Below are positions 42,577-52,631 of a stretch of DNA of 64,000 bases, one piece after another. Origin of the DNA: Marinomonas atlantica (GTDB lineage Bacteria > Pseudomonadota > Gammaproteobacteria > Pseudomonadales > Marinomonadaceae); NCBI RefSeq assembly GCF_001639725.1, contig NZ_LTAW01000009.1, forward strand, positions 62,001 to 126,000, read 5' to 3'. Made by a program: the position numbers and the translations under genes. Under the pieces are notes generated by a model, which was not told where the DNA came from, made no database searches, and saw nothing but the letters and a program-made list of their open reading frames with translations. The number at the start of each line of letters is the position of its first letter. The first letter of the stretch is position 1.

Positions 42577-43272
42577 GTGACCGGTAAAAAAGTTTTAATT
42601 ATTGATGATGAAGCCCCAATCCGCGAGATGATTGCTGTCGCGCTGGAAATGGCAGGCTACGAATACATGGAAGCTGAAAATAGCCAACAGGCTCATGAGA
42701 TGATCGTCGATCATCGACCTGATTTGGTACTTGTGGATTGGATGATGCCCGGTGGTAGCGGTGTCGAGTTAACTCGTCGCCTTAAGAAAGACCCAACCAC
42801 GGCTGAAATCCCTGTGATTATGTTGACGGCGAAAAGCGAAGAAGACAATAAAATCCAAGGATTAGAAGTGGGTGCGGATGATTACATCACCAAACCATTT
42901 TCACCGCGTGAATTGGTGGCTCGCCTAAAGGCAGTGCTACGTCGTGCCACGCCACAAGGTGTTGATGATCCAATCGAAGTTGAAGGTTTGCTGCTTGACC
43001 CGATTAGCCAACGTGTTTCAATTGGCACATCTCCCATTGAAATGGGACCAACGGAGTATCGCTTGTTGAAGTTTTTAATGACTCACCAAGAGCGAGCTTA
43101 CTCTCGAGCACAGCTATTGGACCAAGTTTGGGGTGGTAATGTCTATGTTGAAGAACGTACTGTAGACGTACATATCCGCCGCTTGCGCAAAGCGATCGGT
43201 GAATCACATGACTTCTTAATTCAAACGGTTCGCGGTACGGGATACCGTTTTTCTGCAAAACGAACGGCTTAA
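42577..43272 (+). CDS. phoB: Phosphate response regulator PhoB
   Basis: A 231-residue OmpR-family regulator of the phosphate regulon. The receiver has D10-D11 and phospho-acceptor D54 (LVLVDWMMPGG), and the C-terminal winged helix has VWGGNVYVEERTVDVHIRRL. The GTG at 42577 is preferred: GAGG lies 9 bases upstream, and it gives the E. coli-like N-terminus (GKKVLIIDDEAPIREM). An ATG five codons earlier lacks a ribosome site. A Pho box precedes it. It is followed 5 bases later by phoR. Confidence 0.95.
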   Translation: MTGKKVLIIDDEAPIREMIAVALEMAGYEYMEAENSQQAHEMIVDHRPDLVLVDWMMPGGSGVELTRRLKKDPTTAEIPVIMLTAKSEEDNKIQGLEVGADDYITKPFSPRELVARLKAVLRRATPQGVDDPIEVEGLLLDPISQRVSIGTSPIEMGPTEYRLLKFLMTHQERAYSRAQLLDQVWGGNVYVEERTVDVHIRRLRKAIGESHDFLIQTVRGTGYRFSAKRTA

Positions 43273-43277
43273 TATTT

Positions 43278-44681
43278 ATGAAGCGAACTTGGCAACGAGC
43301 TTTTATTACATGGATGAGTGGACTTATGGCGGTAATCGCCATAGGTTTCGTATTGGGCCATATTCTCGCACTCGCCTTGCTATATGTACTGGGCACTCTC
43401 TACTGGCAGCTGTACCAGCTGTATCAATTTCACTGTTGGTTGCGCCGCTCCGGTAAAGCTTCCCCCCCTGAAGCCTCAGGCATTTGGGGTGAAATTTTTG
43501 ATGCGGTGTATCGTTTACAAAAGAAACAGCGCAAATCTAAACGCCGTATGCGTCAAGCGCTCAACCGCATTGAAAACTCTACCGCCGCCCTTAAAGAAGG
43601 TGTCATCATGGCGGACAGCAACGGCAATTTAGAATGGTGGAATAACTCTGCAGGCTTATTGCTTGGTTTACAGCGCCCTACGGATCGGGGTCAGCCGATC
43701 ACCAACATTTTACGAAACCCAGAATTCTTTCGTTATTTTTCGCAAAAGCGATTTGGTGAGCCTTTGGTCATCAAATCTCCCTCAAAAGATGGTATCTATC
43801 TAGAAGTACAAACTACTTTGTACGATCAAAATGATCACCTAATTTTTGTTCGTGATGTCACCCGCTTACACCTATTAGAACAAATGCGTAAAGACTTCGT
43901 TGCCAATGCTTCACACGAGCTAAAAACCCCGCTTACGGTGATTAAGGGCTATCTCGAAACACTGGCTATGTTTAAAGATAACCTTCCACCATCAATGCAA
44001 CGTGGCATTGTGAATATGTCAGATCAGTCATTGCGCATGGAGCATTTGATTGAAGATCTGCTGCTATTATCACGTTTAGAGACCAATGATAGGCGTGAAG
44101 CGCATCAGTGGCTCAAAATTGATGACATTTGTGAAACCGTCAAAAAAACCGCCCTACCAATGATGTCTGATGATCATCAGATTAGCTTTGACTTGCCAGA
44201 AGACAGTTATCTTTATGGTGCTAGCAGCGAGCTCTACAGCGCGTTCTCAAACCTAGTGGTAAACGCCATAAAGTACTCACCTGAAGGCGGAGATATTCAC
44301 GTTAAATGGGTTCAGAATGAGTTCAGTGGCGTATTCTCAGTTGAAGATCAAGGTTTAGGTATCGACCCTCGCCATATTCCTCGATTGACCGAACGCTTCT
44401 TCCGCGTCGATAAAGGACGTGGTTCAAATACTGGGGGGACTGGCTTAGGTCTAGCCATCGTTAAGCACGTACTGATTCACCATAATGCGAAGCTACAAAT
44501 TCGAAGCCAGCCTGGCTTTGGCAGCACGTTCTCGTGTCACTTCCCAACCGACCGTGTTCGCCAAGAGGCACTTCTCGCAACGGTGGCGACGGAAGCCGAC
44601 AGTATTGAAGCCCCAGTTAAGCCGCTAGCGCATACACAAGAACAAGAAGACGCGATCACCGAAACCTCTTCGACCTCCTAG
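43278..44681 (+). CDS. phoR: Phosphate sensor histidine kinase PhoR
   Basis: A 467-residue membrane kinase that controls PhoB together with the Pst transporter and PhoU. Hydrophobic N-terminal segments (about 10-45), a PhoR-type linker, a PAS domain (about 100-195) and a HisKA with phospho-acceptor His213 in NASHELKTPLTVIKGYL are seen. The HATPase has NLVVNAIKYSPEGG, VEDQGLGI and TGGTGLGLAIVKH. A roughly 40-residue extra C-terminal tail is longer than in E. coli PhoR (431). It has no periplasmic sensor, as expected. Confidence 0.95.
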   Translation: MKRTWQRAFITWMSGLMAVIAIGFVLGHILALALLYVLGTLYWQLYQLYQFHCWLRRSGKASPPEASGIWGEIFDAVYRLQKKQRKSKRRMRQALNRIENSTAALKEGVIMADSNGNLEWWNNSAGLLLGLQRPTDRGQPITNILRNPEFFRYFSQKRFGEPLVIKSPSKDGIYLEVQTTLYDQNDHLIFVRDVTRLHLLEQMRKDFVANASHELKTPLTVIKGYLETLAMFKDNLPPSMQRGIVNMSDQSLRMEHLIEDLLLLSRLETNDRREAHQWLKIDDICETVKKTALPMMSDDHQISFDLPEDSYLYGASSELYSAFSNLVVNAIKYSPEGGDIHVKWVQNEFSGVFSVEDQGLGIDPRHIPRLTERFFRVDKGRGSNTGGTGLGLAIVKHVLIHHNAKLQIRSQPGFGSTFSCHFPTDRVRQEALLATVATEADSIEAPVKPLAHTQEQEDAITETSSTS

Positions 44682-44702
44682 AGAACCTCCGTTTGGTTAC
44701 AA

Positions 44703-44740
44703 AAAAATGCCCACCATACAATTGTATGGTGGGCATTTTT
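44703..44740. terminator. Bidirectional terminator, 38-base perfect palindrome
   Basis: Nineteen perfectly paired bases on each side of the centre (arm AAAAATGCCCACCATACAA), with A and T runs at the ends. It separates phoR from the convergent response-regulator gene. Confidence 0.9.
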
Positions 44741-44757
44741 ATAATCATGTCGTCGCT

Positions 44758-45585
44758 TTATAATGAATCAAACAACACTTTTATAAACGCTTCTTTTTCA
44801 GCATCTTGGTCAATCAATAGCAGAGTGACTGTTAAAAAAGCAGAGTCCGGCTTCTTCTCGGTCGTGGCGACAGATTGCACGTAATAATTTAAACGGTTCA
44901 CCTTCTGCTCAAACGTCAAATCTAACACCGCTTGATCAAGCACCGTCGGAATCACATCGTCACTTTTTATCAACATCGTGGCTTCGTCTTTCGCGAAATG
45001 CACCACCATGCAACGAAATTCTTTGCCGGCAAAACGAACTTTGGTCGGTATCTTGACGTCTTTGACCGACACCGTTGGGTTCGTGATTTTAGGCGAAGTC
45101 GCTTTCGGTGCAACCGTCGTCGCCATCAACACATCCAGTGAACCAGAAGCAATGCCGCCACTTGAAGCGGTTGGTTTTTTAGGCGCTTCACCTAACTTCT
45201 TCTCGATGCCATTACGTTTGGCCGCCGTCACTACTTTCTGTACTAACTGTTCCGCTGAAAAGGGTTTACCTAAATAATCGGTCACGCCAGACTGCACAGC
45301 TTCAACCACATGAGACTTATCACCACGACTGGTAATCATGACAAAAGGCAGTGTTTCTTTCTTATATTGCGATTGCTCTCGGCACCATTGCAGAAGCTCC
45401 ACACCTGTCATTTCAGGCATCTCCCAGTCACATAGCACCATATCAAATGTTGATTTTTGTAGCATTTGCTGTGCCTTGCGACCATTTACCGCTTCCTCGA
45501 CTGTCACAGCAGGAAAACTTTTACGCAACGTACGTTTAATCAAATCTCGCGTAAACGACGCATCATCAACAACCAGTATTTTCAA
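44758..45585 (-). CDS. Response regulator: CheY-like receiver plus PilZ-like C-terminal domain
   Basis: A 275-residue cytosolic protein. The receiver at residues 1-120 has D7-D8, phospho-acceptor D53 (LCDWEMPEMTG), T/S in FVMITSRGD and Lys in YLGKPF. A Pro/Ala/Ser/Thr-rich linker (about 130-185) follows, then a beta-rich domain of about 85 residues (KVRFAGKEFRCMVVHFAKDE) that looks PilZ-like but lacks a clear RxxxR/DxSxxG c-di-GMP motif. No kinase lies beside it. It is 9 bases upstream of the end of cysZ, same strand, so cysZ and this gene form an operon. Confidence 0.8.
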   Translation of the reverse strand: MKILVVDDASFTRDLIKRTLRKSFPAVTVEEAVNGRKAQQMLQKSTFDMVLCDWEMPEMTGVELLQWCREQSQYKKETLPFVMITSRGDKSHVVEAVQSGVTDYLGKPFSAEQLVQKVVTAAKRNGIEKKLGEAPKKPTASSGGIASGSLDVLMATTVAPKATSPKITNPTVSVKDVKIPTKVRFAGKEFRCMVVHFAKDEATMLIKSDDVIPTVLDQAVLDLTFEQKVNRLNYYVQSVATTEKKPDSAFLTVTLLLIDQDAEKEAFIKVLFDSL

Positions 45586-45594
45586 AATGTAATC

Positions 45595-46365
45595 CTATCG
45601 AGTCTGTGACAAAAGATCGGCGTAATTCACAAAGCGCTCACTAAATACCTTAATCCACAACAGTGTCGCAGCTACTACTGCAATAGGCATAACAAACAGG
45701 TTTAAGAAAGGGATGGTGACACCAAGCATCACGATAAAGCCAAACGCCCAACATAACAGCGGCTTTTCTCGTAGAGAAGCACGCATTTCATGAAAGCTGA
45801 CTTTATTGTTATCAAATGCATAATCCATGTACTGCAAAGACAGCATCCAAGCAGAAAAAAGCACAAGCAGTACTGAGGTAACCACGTTCACTACTGGAAT
45901 AAATGACAGTAGTAGCAATGCAATAAAGCGTGGTAAGAAGTATCCCAATTTTTGCATTTCACGTTTTAAACTTCGCCCAGTAATCGCCATCAATCCGGTA
46001 AAGCTCATGTCTTCATCGAACACTTTGCCCGTTTGCTGTTGCTCTACCTTTTCCGCTAAAAATGCCATAAAGGGCGCAGCAAGGATGTTGACCCCAACAG
46101 AGAAGCTATAAAACACCATCAAACCTATGACAATGTTCAGCAGTAGATAAAAAAGCCAGTTTAGGAAAGACATCCAGTCAGGGACGTATCCCATCATTTC
46201 GTCCACGGCGACCGACATGTAGCTCAATGCCACTGTATATAGCAGAGCCATTAAAGCAATATTAGCCACAATAGGCGCGAGTAGAAATAAACGTAGGCGA
46301 CTCGATAAAAGCAGCGGAAATGCCTCTATATATGAACCTACGGCGATAAATGGATGAGTGATCAC
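45595..46365 (-). CDS. cysZ: Sulfate transporter CysZ
   Basis: A 256-residue inner-membrane protein for sulfate uptake feeding cysteine synthesis. The start region SRLRLFLLAPIVANIALMAL, then MMGYVPDWMSFLNWLFYLLL and NILAAPFMAFLAEKVEQQ, match E. coli CysZ (253 residues), including the amphipathic and membrane helices in the same order. It is followed by the response-regulator gene in the same direction. Confidence 0.9.
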   Translation of the reverse strand: MITHPFIAVGSYIEAFPLLLSSRLRLFLLAPIVANIALMALLYTVALSYMSVAVDEMMGYVPDWMSFLNWLFYLLLNIVIGLMVFYSFSVGVNILAAPFMAFLAEKVEQQQTGKVFDEDMSFTGLMAITGRSLKREMQKLGYFLPRFIALLLLSFIPVVNVVTSVLLVLFSAWMLSLQYMDYAFDNNKVSFHEMRASLREKPLLCWAFGFIVMLGVTIPFLNLFVMPIAVVAATLLWIKVFSERFVNYADLLSQTR

Positions 46366-46601
46366 TGACTGAACCCCTGTATAAAGATCAACGCTTGTAG
46401 CACGAATAATTGACGCCTATTTAAGCATATTTTTAAAGAAAAAAATGTCTTCGCTACACCAGAGAAGCCTCGAATTACTTACGCTATGTGACTATAGTTC
46501 GCTTGAGATACAGCCTAGTACGCTATTTACCCTATTCACTATAAGCAAATTTGATACACTCAGAGCTGATAACCGTTTACTCGCTCAAGACAGGTATGAA
46601 T

Positions 46602-47111
46602 ATGAAGCGTCTTTTCATGTGGTCATTCTCATTATGCATCACTCTTACAACAACAATGGCGCTTGCTGCCAGTGATGCTAGGCTAGGCAATACGCTTCTC
46701 ACTGTCATGAATCATCTCAGCGATGATCAGGATACATTAACATTCGATTTAGCCGCACTTAAACAGCTACCATCTCACAGCATCACGACCCATAACCCTT
46801 GGGAAGAAGGTGCTCATCACTTCAAAGGGTTTAAACCGAGTGATCTGTTTGAACAGCAGAATATTGAAGGGAGTGTCCTTCGTTTGACAGCCTTTAACCA
46901 GTACATCACTGAAATACCATTGGAAGACTTTACTCAATTAGGCGCCATCATTGCCTATGAAATGGATGGGCAACCTATACCTGTGCGTAGTAAAGGTCCA
47001 TTAATGGTTATTTATAACTTTGATGACAACCCTGCATTAACCAATGAAGCTTTCTATGGCCGCTCTATTTGGCAAGTGTATAAGCTTCAAGTAATGCGAG
47101 TAGAACACTGA
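46602..47111 (+). CDS. Exported protein with molybdopterin-oxidoreductase-like fold
   Basis: A 169-residue protein. A signal peptide (MKRLFMWSFSLCITLTTTMA, cut about residue 23) is followed by a domain like the small periplasmic 'molybdopterin-binding oxidoreductase-like' proteins (LTFDLAALKQLPSHSITTHN, FKGFKPSDLFE, then GPLMVIYNFDDNP and YGRSIWQVYKLQV). No cysteine ligand is seen in the mature part, so cofactor binding is doubtful. Start 46602 lies 7 bases after AGG; another ATG at 46596 is too close. It is followed 2 bases later by the degenerate kinase, so it may be the periplasmic sensor of that set. Confidence 0.7.
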   Translation: MKRLFMWSFSLCITLTTTMALAASDARLGNTLLTVMNHLSDDQDTLTFDLAALKQLPSHSITTHNPWEEGAHHFKGFKPSDLFEQQNIEGSVLRLTAFNQYITEIPLEDFTQLGAIIAYEMDGQPIPVRSKGPLMVIYNFDDNPALTNEAFYGRSIWQVYKLQVMRVEH

Positions 47112-47113
47112 TT

Positions 47114-48910
47114 ATGGACGTCGATTCAGAGTCCAAACGACCTTGGTTTAAACGTTGGTTAGCAAACTTGCTGATCGTTTTTATGATGATCACATCATTA
47201 CTGACGTTTGCTCTGATTCCTCTCTCTGACAGCAGTTCAACCCTTAACTCACAGCAAGTTTTTGAAAACTCCCGTTGGCACTCACTGCAACTGCAATTGC
47301 AAACCTACCGCCTGATGAACTATTTATCAGACCTGTCTGAAGCAGACCTACCCGTCACAGGTAATGCTTACTTTCAATACGACTTACTACTCAGTCGCGT
47401 GGACCTATTACGTAAAGGGGATTTGGGCAGTGACATTCGTAACTTTGCTAATGGCCGAGCAGTACGACTGCTCAATATTATTGCTGGAGAACTTGAGCTG
47501 ATCAGTCTCAATATTCAACGTCTTGAACAGGGTCAGTTGGATCAAACAGAAATCATTATGGATCGTTTGCGTTCTCTGGATTCACAAATCACTGATTTTG
47601 TCGTCATTGTGAACCAAGGCGCAAATGATTTGGCCACAGAAACCCGGCATGACTTAGACATCCATCTGGAGTATATCCAGATGGTTTCATTGGTACTTTT
47701 CGTTATCTCTTCGACCTTGTTATACATTACTTACAACGTCTCTAAAGAACTGCGTCAAACATTGTCACGCAATACTCGGCTTGGAAAGCGAATCGATGAT
47801 GTACAGGCTGGTAAGGTCGATATTATTAGTCGCATTGTGAACGATATGAAGCCTGTTCTTACTAATGTTATAAGCGACATAAACACATTTAAACACATAG
47901 CATTAGACACAAAGATACAAGAACACTTAGGGCATATAAGTACTCAAAATCATCAGTTGCTAAATCAACTTGACTGCTATTATGACCTCACATTAATCGA
48001 GGCCGATCTCATGTCTCCAGTAACTAGTGAAGGGAACCTAAGAGAGCGCATCAATTCTGCTATCAGCTCATTAGAACATATTTTTTTGACTCATCAGGTT
48101 CGGGGCATCACGCAAATTGACTCACGACTGCCCGAGTTTGTAGAGACTGACTTCAAGCGTTTGCATGAAATTCTAATCACCTTAATTTCTAACTTAGCTC
48201 CCTACTGTCACCATGCTGAGCTGCTGATTCAGGTACGCCCATCGACTTTACCTATTTTCAACTTACCAGAAAAACACGGCAATAAAGCAATCAAGATGGT
48301 TCAAATTAGCTTACGCGACTCTGGTGAAGGTCTACCCAACAAAGTTCAAGTCGGCTTGCGTAAGAACCCCTATAATCCAACTAATACGATCATTGGACAG
48401 ATTCACCAAATGGGTATGGGCTTTACATTTTGTCATTACTTGATACGTGCATTAGGTGGAGAACTGCATTTTTCCAGCTCTTATGGAACCGGTACCGAGA
48501 TCTGGATCGACCTGCCAATGGGGTTAGACGACTCTACGAATCCGCCTTCCACCGAAAAAACTAGTTATCTGGCTAAGGTGGCCTTATGGCAGTCAGACAG
48601 TTTACTAGATCAACCGTTTATAACGCTACTGCAACAACTTAATTATCAAGTTACCCTGTTCACTGAAGGGGATCTTGTACGTCTGTTGCAGCAGAAAAAC
48701 CTTCGGGCACTCCCCTTTGAGTGCATTGTGATCACCGATAAAAGTGTCATTGATGATGAGCAGATAGAGCTCATTGAGCAACTACATGCTCTCGGCAGTC
48801 AAGTTATTGTCGCTGCCTCCGTTAGACAAAATTTTCCGGACATTAAGACGGATAAGACCTACTATTACCCTGTTACCTCGACCCAACTTGAAGCCCTGTT
48901 ACTTTCTTAG
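47114..48910 (+). CDS. Degenerate hybrid histidine-kinase-like protein
   Basis: A 598-residue membrane protein. Hydrophobic segments at about 15-36 and 190-208 flank a roughly 150-residue periplasmic helical domain. The dimerisation-like region (VNDMKPVLTNVISDI, about 240-255) lacks the phospho-acceptor His. The ATPase domain keeps G1-like RDSGEGLP and G2-like GMGFTFCHYL, but its N-box is altered (ILITLISNLAPYC). A C-terminal receiver-like region (about 485-598) has no Asp at the phosphorylation position I expect (CIVITDKSV is the nearest). It is coupled upstream to a periplasmic protein and followed 18 bases later by an HPt protein. Confidence 0.75.
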   Translation: MDVDSESKRPWFKRWLANLLIVFMMITSLLTFALIPLSDSSSTLNSQQVFENSRWHSLQLQLQTYRLMNYLSDLSEADLPVTGNAYFQYDLLLSRVDLLRKGDLGSDIRNFANGRAVRLLNIIAGELELISLNIQRLEQGQLDQTEIIMDRLRSLDSQITDFVVIVNQGANDLATETRHDLDIHLEYIQMVSLVLFVISSTLLYITYNVSKELRQTLSRNTRLGKRIDDVQAGKVDIISRIVNDMKPVLTNVISDINTFKHIALDTKIQEHLGHISTQNHQLLNQLDCYYDLTLIEADLMSPVTSEGNLRERINSAISSLEHIFLTHQVRGITQIDSRLPEFVETDFKRLHEILITLISNLAPYCHHAELLIQVRPSTLPIFNLPEKHGNKAIKMVQISLRDSGEGLPNKVQVGLRKNPYNPTNTIIGQIHQMGMGFTFCHYLIRALGGELHFSSSYGTGTEIWIDLPMGLDDSTNPPSTEKTSYLAKVALWQSDSLLDQPFITLLQQLNYQVTLFTEGDLVRLLQQKNLRALPFECIVITDKSVIDDEQIELIEQLHALGSQVIVAASVRQNFPDIKTDKTYYYPVTSTQLEALLLS

Positions 48911-48928
48911 GATGAGGAGTTCCTTACT

Positions 48929-49261
48929 ATGTCAGTAGACCATGCACAGCTAAAAACGCTAATGGATATTATTGGTCGCGATACTCTGAGCCGCGTAAAG
49001 CAAAGCTATTTTAGTGACAGCCAGACAAAGCTAGTCAACCTAAAAACGGCTATTGAAGCAAACGATTTGCACCAAGTAGAACAGCTCAGTCATTCCTTAA
49101 AGTCCTCTAGCTCTAACCTTGCACTCGCGACCTTAGCAAGCGTGTTTGCACACATGGAATCGGATGCTTCTCAAGGTCAAGCAGAAAACTTGAGCAACCT
49201 ATATCTAAGTGCAGTAGATGAGTATGAGCAAGCTGTTGCGGAGATCGATACGCTTATTTGA
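48929..49261 (+). CDS. HPt domain phosphotransfer protein
   Basis: A 110-residue all-helical histidine phosphotransfer protein. The phospho-acceptor is His55 in QLSHSLKSSSSNLAL, the HPt consensus HxLKGxxxxLG-like segment (Ser instead of Gly). The first helices (LKTLMDIIGRDTLSRVKQSY) match the four-helix bundle. It is the last gene of the set started by the periplasmic protein. Whether it receives phosphate from its degenerate neighbour or from another kinase is open. A terminator follows. Confidence 0.88.
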   Translation: MSVDHAQLKTLMDIIGRDTLSRVKQSYFSDSQTKLVNLKTAIEANDLHQVEQLSHSLKSSSSNLALATLASVFAHMESDASQGQAENLSNLYLSAVDEYEQAVAEIDTLI

Positions 49262-49277
49262 GCCAACACAGACACAA

Positions 49278-49312
49278 AAAAAGGGGCGAAGTCATCAACT
49301 TAGCCCCTTTTG
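49278..49312. terminator. Terminator between the HPt gene and phoU
   Basis: AAAAGGGGC, with AAGT inside, pairs with ACTT and GCCCCTTTT around a 5-base loop, with one mismatch. A and T runs on both sides suggest bidirectional use for the HPt set and the pst-phoU operon. Confidence 0.85.
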
Positions 49313-49327
49313 ACATGTAATACAGTA

Positions 49328-50050
49328 TTACACTTTTTTATCTTCCGTTGCCAACGCTTCCAACTCTTCAGTCGGTACGTGACGCACGTTCACACCATTG
49401 ATTAAGTATACTAGATGCTGACAAAGATGACGTGAATGATCTCCGATACGCTCCAAAGAACGTAGAATCCAAATCACGTTGAATACTGGGCCAATCGAGC
49501 GCGGATCTTCCATCATATAAGTGATCAAAGAGCGGATCGCTGTTTTGTACTCAAGGTCGACCTTACGGTCCGCTTTGGCAACACTCACCGCTAGGTCGAT
49601 GTCTAAACGAGCATACGCATCTAAGCTTTCACGTACCATGCTTGTCACCATTTGACCAATGCGGCTGATTTCCACATAGCCACGTGGTGATTCACCTTCA
49701 TTGATCAATTTCAATGCGTGATTGGCAATTTTCTTCGCTTCATCACCCATGCGCTCTAGCTCAGAAACGGCTTTACCAATCGACAGAATCATTCGCAAGT
49801 CTGTTGCCGCAGGCTGGCGTTTTGCGAGAATGCGGGTACATTCTTCGTCAATCAATGCGTCCAATTGGTTAACGGTTTTGTCTTTGGCTTTCACTTCTTC
49901 TGCTAAGTCGCCTTGGCCTTCAAGCAACGATTGAATCGCATCCGATACTTGTTTCTCAACCACACCGCCCATGGTTAGAAAGTGCTGACGCAGTGTTTCT
50001 AGTTCCGCGTTAAACTGTTGAGAGATATGGTCCGTAGTAAGTTCTCGCAT
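49328..50050 (-). CDS. phoU: Phosphate signalling regulator PhoU
   Basis: A 240-residue cytosolic protein of two three-helix bundles that links Pst uptake to PhoR and represses the regulon when phosphate is ample. It shows metal-binding motifs of the E/DxxxD type (LERMGDEAKKIANHA and LERIGDHSRHLCQHLVY). The length matches E. coli PhoU (241). It is the last gene of pstSCAB-phoU, 17 bases after pstB. Confidence 0.96.
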   Translation of the reverse strand: MRELTTDHISQQFNAELETLRQHFLTMGGVVEKQVSDAIQSLLEGQGDLAEEVKAKDKTVNQLDALIDEECTRILAKRQPAATDLRMILSIGKAVSELERMGDEAKKIANHALKLINEGESPRGYVEISRIGQMVTSMVRESLDAYARLDIDLAVSVAKADRKVDLEYKTAIRSLITYMMEDPRSIGPVFNVIWILRSLERIGDHSRHLCQHLVYLINGVNVRHVPTEELEALATEDKKV

Positions 50051-50067
50051 AATGGCAGTTCCTTATC

Positions 50068-50898
50068 CTAACCGTAACGACCCGTAATATAGTCTTCGGT
50101 TTGTTGTTTTGATGGGTTCGTAAATAGGCTATTGGTATCACCAAATTCCACCATATCTCCCATGTACATAAACGCAGTATAGTCCGATACTCGCGCGGCC
50201 TGCTGCATGTTGTGCGTTACGATGGCAATCGTGAACTCATTTTTAAGTTCATGAATCAGTTCTTCAATCTTCAGAGTGGAGATTGGGTCAAGTGCTGACG
50301 CTGGCTCATCCAGCAACAAAACTTCTGGTTTCACAGCAACCGTACGTGCGATGACCAAGCGTTGTTGCTGACCACCCGACATGCCTAGTGCACTTTCGTG
50401 TAGACGATCTTTTACTTCGTCCCACAGAGCGGCTGAGCGCAATGCCCACTCAACCGTTTCGTCGATCACGCGCTTTTTGTTAATGCCTTGAATACGCAGA
50501 CCGTAGGCAACGTTTTCATAGATACTTTTCGGAAACGGGTTTGGCTTCTGGAACACCATACCGACACGACGACGCAGCTCAGCTACGTCAGTGCCCTTAG
50601 CGTAGATGTTATTGTCATGCAGGTTAATTTCACCTGTAATACGACAGCCATCCACTAAATCATTCATACGGTTAAAGCAGCGTAGTAACGTCGATTTACC
50701 ACAGCCAGAAGGTCCGATAAACGCCGTGACTTTTTTCTCAGGAATGATCATATCAATCCCTTTCAACGCTTCTTTTTCGCCGTAGTAAAGGTGTAAGTCT
50801 TTAACGGAAAGACAAACGTTTTCGTCTTCAATGCGCAGCGCCTGATGGCTACGTTGCATTGCTGAAATATCAATTGAGTGTGTGCTTGTTTCGCTCAT
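50068..50898 (-). CDS. pstB: Phosphate ABC transporter ATPase PstB
   Basis: A 276-residue ABC ATPase that powers PstCA. It has Walker [20 protein letters not shown], the Q-loop [19 protein letters not shown], signature [16 protein letters not shown], Walker [14 protein letters not shown] and switch His in [13 protein letters not shown]. An N-terminal extension of about 25 residues precedes the E. coli-type start. It lies between pstA and phoU. Confidence 0.97.
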   Translation of the reverse strand: MSETSTHSIDISAMQRSHQALRIEDENVCLSVKDLHLYYGEKEALKGIDMIIPEKKVTAFIGPSGCGKSTLLRCFNRMNDLVDGCRITGEINLHDNNIYAKGTDVAELRRRVGMVFQKPNPFPKSIYENVAYGLRIQGINKKRVIDETVEWALRSAALWDEVKDRLHESALGMSGGQQQRLVIARTVAVKPEVLLLDEPASALDPISTLKIEELIHELKNEFTIAIVTHNMQQAARVSDYTAFMYMGDMVEFGDTNSLFTNPSKQQTEDYITGRYG

Positions 50899-50918
50899 AA
50901 TCGTCTCTCTCCGCCGTC

Positions 50919-52631
50919 TTACATTTCCAGCGATTTGTATTTTTCACGTAGGTGGTTACGGATAGTAACGGCTGCTAAGTTAAGTGTTGCAATCACGATT
51001 ACCAATAATAGTGCAGTCGCGTATACCAGTGGGCGCGCTGCCTCTACGTTCGGGCTCTGGAAGCCCACGTCATAAATATGGAAGCCCAAGTGCATGAACT
51101 TCTGATCCAAATGTAGGTACGGATAATTACCGTCTAATGGTAATGACGGCGCCAATTTTACGACACCTACCAACATCAACGGTGCTACTTCACCCGCGGC
51201 ACGAGCCACGGCTAGAATGACACCTGTCATGATCGCTGGGCTGGCCATTGGTAATACAACACGCCATAAGGTTTCCGCTTTCGTTGCGCCTAAGGCTAAT
51301 GAACCTTCACGTACATTACGTGGGATACGCGATAAACCTTCTTCCGTTGCCACAATCACCACAGGGACTGTCAGTAATGCCAGCGTAATCGATGCCCACA
51401 TTAGACCACCGGTACCAAAGGTTGGTGATGGTAATGCTTCTGGGAAGAACGCTTGATCGATACCAGAACCTAAGAAGTAAATGAAGAAACCTAAACCAAA
51501 GACACCGTACACGATCGACGGTACGCCGGCTAAGTTGTTTACCGCGATTCGGATCGTACGCGTTACAAAACCTTGTGATGCGTATTCACGTAGGTAAACC
51601 GCCGCCACCACACCAAACGGTGTCACGAGCACAGTCATCAACAACACCATCATTACGGTACCGAAGATCGCAGGGAAGACACCCCCTTCCGTGTTGGCTT
51701 CACGTGGTTCTGCGCTTAGGAATTCCCACACTTTCGAACCGTAAAAACTCATCTTCTGCGCGATACCCATCGAGTTCGGTCGGTAAGCACGAACCACTTT
51801 AGCTACTTGTAGTTCGTGAACGCTGCCGTCCATCACTTGAACCACAAACGTATCCCGGTTGATTTCTGCATACAGATCAATCAGACGCTGTTGCAAAGCT
51901 TGGTATTTAGCATCTTCTGCTGCACGCTGTGCATCAATGTCTGCTTGTTTCGCTGGTGTTAGTTTATCGTTTAACTCAAGGCGACGCTGCTCTAGACGAA
52001 GACGTTCAAGCGTGTGGTTAATAGCGCCAATTTCGTCTTTTTCCACTTCGTGGATGTCATCATAGATCGTCGTTGCACGTTCGATACTGCGCTCGAATGT
52101 CGCCCAAGTTGCTAAAGCAGACTCCGTCGGCGTTAGATCAGTCGTCGAGGCAACCACTTGGCCGTCTTCTTTCACCGCTTGAAGGTAGCCATATAAGTTA
52201 CCCCATTCATGACGCTCTGCAGCAAACAGCATTTCAGGCTTCGTTACATCAGTGAAGTATTCATCAATGATCCAACGGAAGTCCGAGCCATAAACATCAC
52301 GGTTACCGGTTTTCATCAGTGAACGCATCATCAAATCATGATGATCCGCCACATCAATGCCCGCTTCGCGAAGCTGAGCCGCTGGTACTTCAGTTGACTC
52401 AACACGCTCAGCAATCAAAGTGTACGGCTGAGAACTCGGTAAGCTGTACGTCCCTTGGTTAATATCAGCCGGCCAGAAGTGGCCCAGACCACGTACGGCG
52501 ATCAGTGCCAGTAACCCCAGCACCATGATCACAGAGATCGCAACAGCACCGGCGTTTAGCCATACCCATGGATCACCAGACTTGACCCACTGGGATACGG
52601 TTTGTTTCTTTTGCTTCAATTCTGTACTCAT
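50919..52631 (-). CDS. pstA: Phosphate ABC transporter permease PstA (long form)
   Basis: A 570-residue permease. After a first membrane helix (about 28-48), a roughly 260-residue soluble insert contains a coiled coil (about 195-260, [17 protein letters not shown]). It is followed by the permease core ([39 protein letters not shown] and the EAA loop [20 protein letters not shown]). E. coli PstA is 296 residues; the extra segment lies between helices 1 and 2 and should be periplasmic. Its start codon overlaps the pstC stop by one base. Confidence 0.94.
   Translation of the reverse strand: MSTELKQKKQTVSQWVKSGDPWVWLNAGAVAISVIMVLGLLALIAVRGLGHFWPADINQGTYSLPSSQPYTLIAERVESTEVPAAQLREAGIDVADHHDLMMRSLMKTGNRDVYGSDFRWIIDEYFTDVTKPEMLFAAERHEWGNLYGYLQAVKEDGQVVASTTDLTPTESALATWATFERSIERATTIYDDIHEVEKDEIGAINHTLERLRLEQRRLELNDKLTPAKQADIDAQRAAEDAKYQALQQRLIDLYAEINRDTFVVQVMDGSVHELQVAKVVRAYRPNSMGIAQKMSFYGSKVWEFLSAEPREANTEGGVFPAIFGTVMMVLLMTVLVTPFGVVAAVYLREYASQGFVTRTIRIAVNNLAGVPSIVYGVFGLGFFIYFLGSGIDQAFFPEALPSPTFGTGGLMWASITLALLTVPVVIVATEEGLSRIPRNVREGSLALGATKAETLWRVVLPMASPAIMTGVILAVARAAGEVAPLMLVGVVKLAPSLPLDGNYPYLHLDQKFMHLGFHIYDVGFQSPNVEAARPLVYATALLLVIVIATLNLAAVTIRNHLREKYKSLEM

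Noticed and set aside
44703-44740. 38-base palindrome as a possible operator or mobile-element end
   Set aside because: Its A/T-flanked stem between two convergent gene ends is fully explained as a bidirectional terminator.
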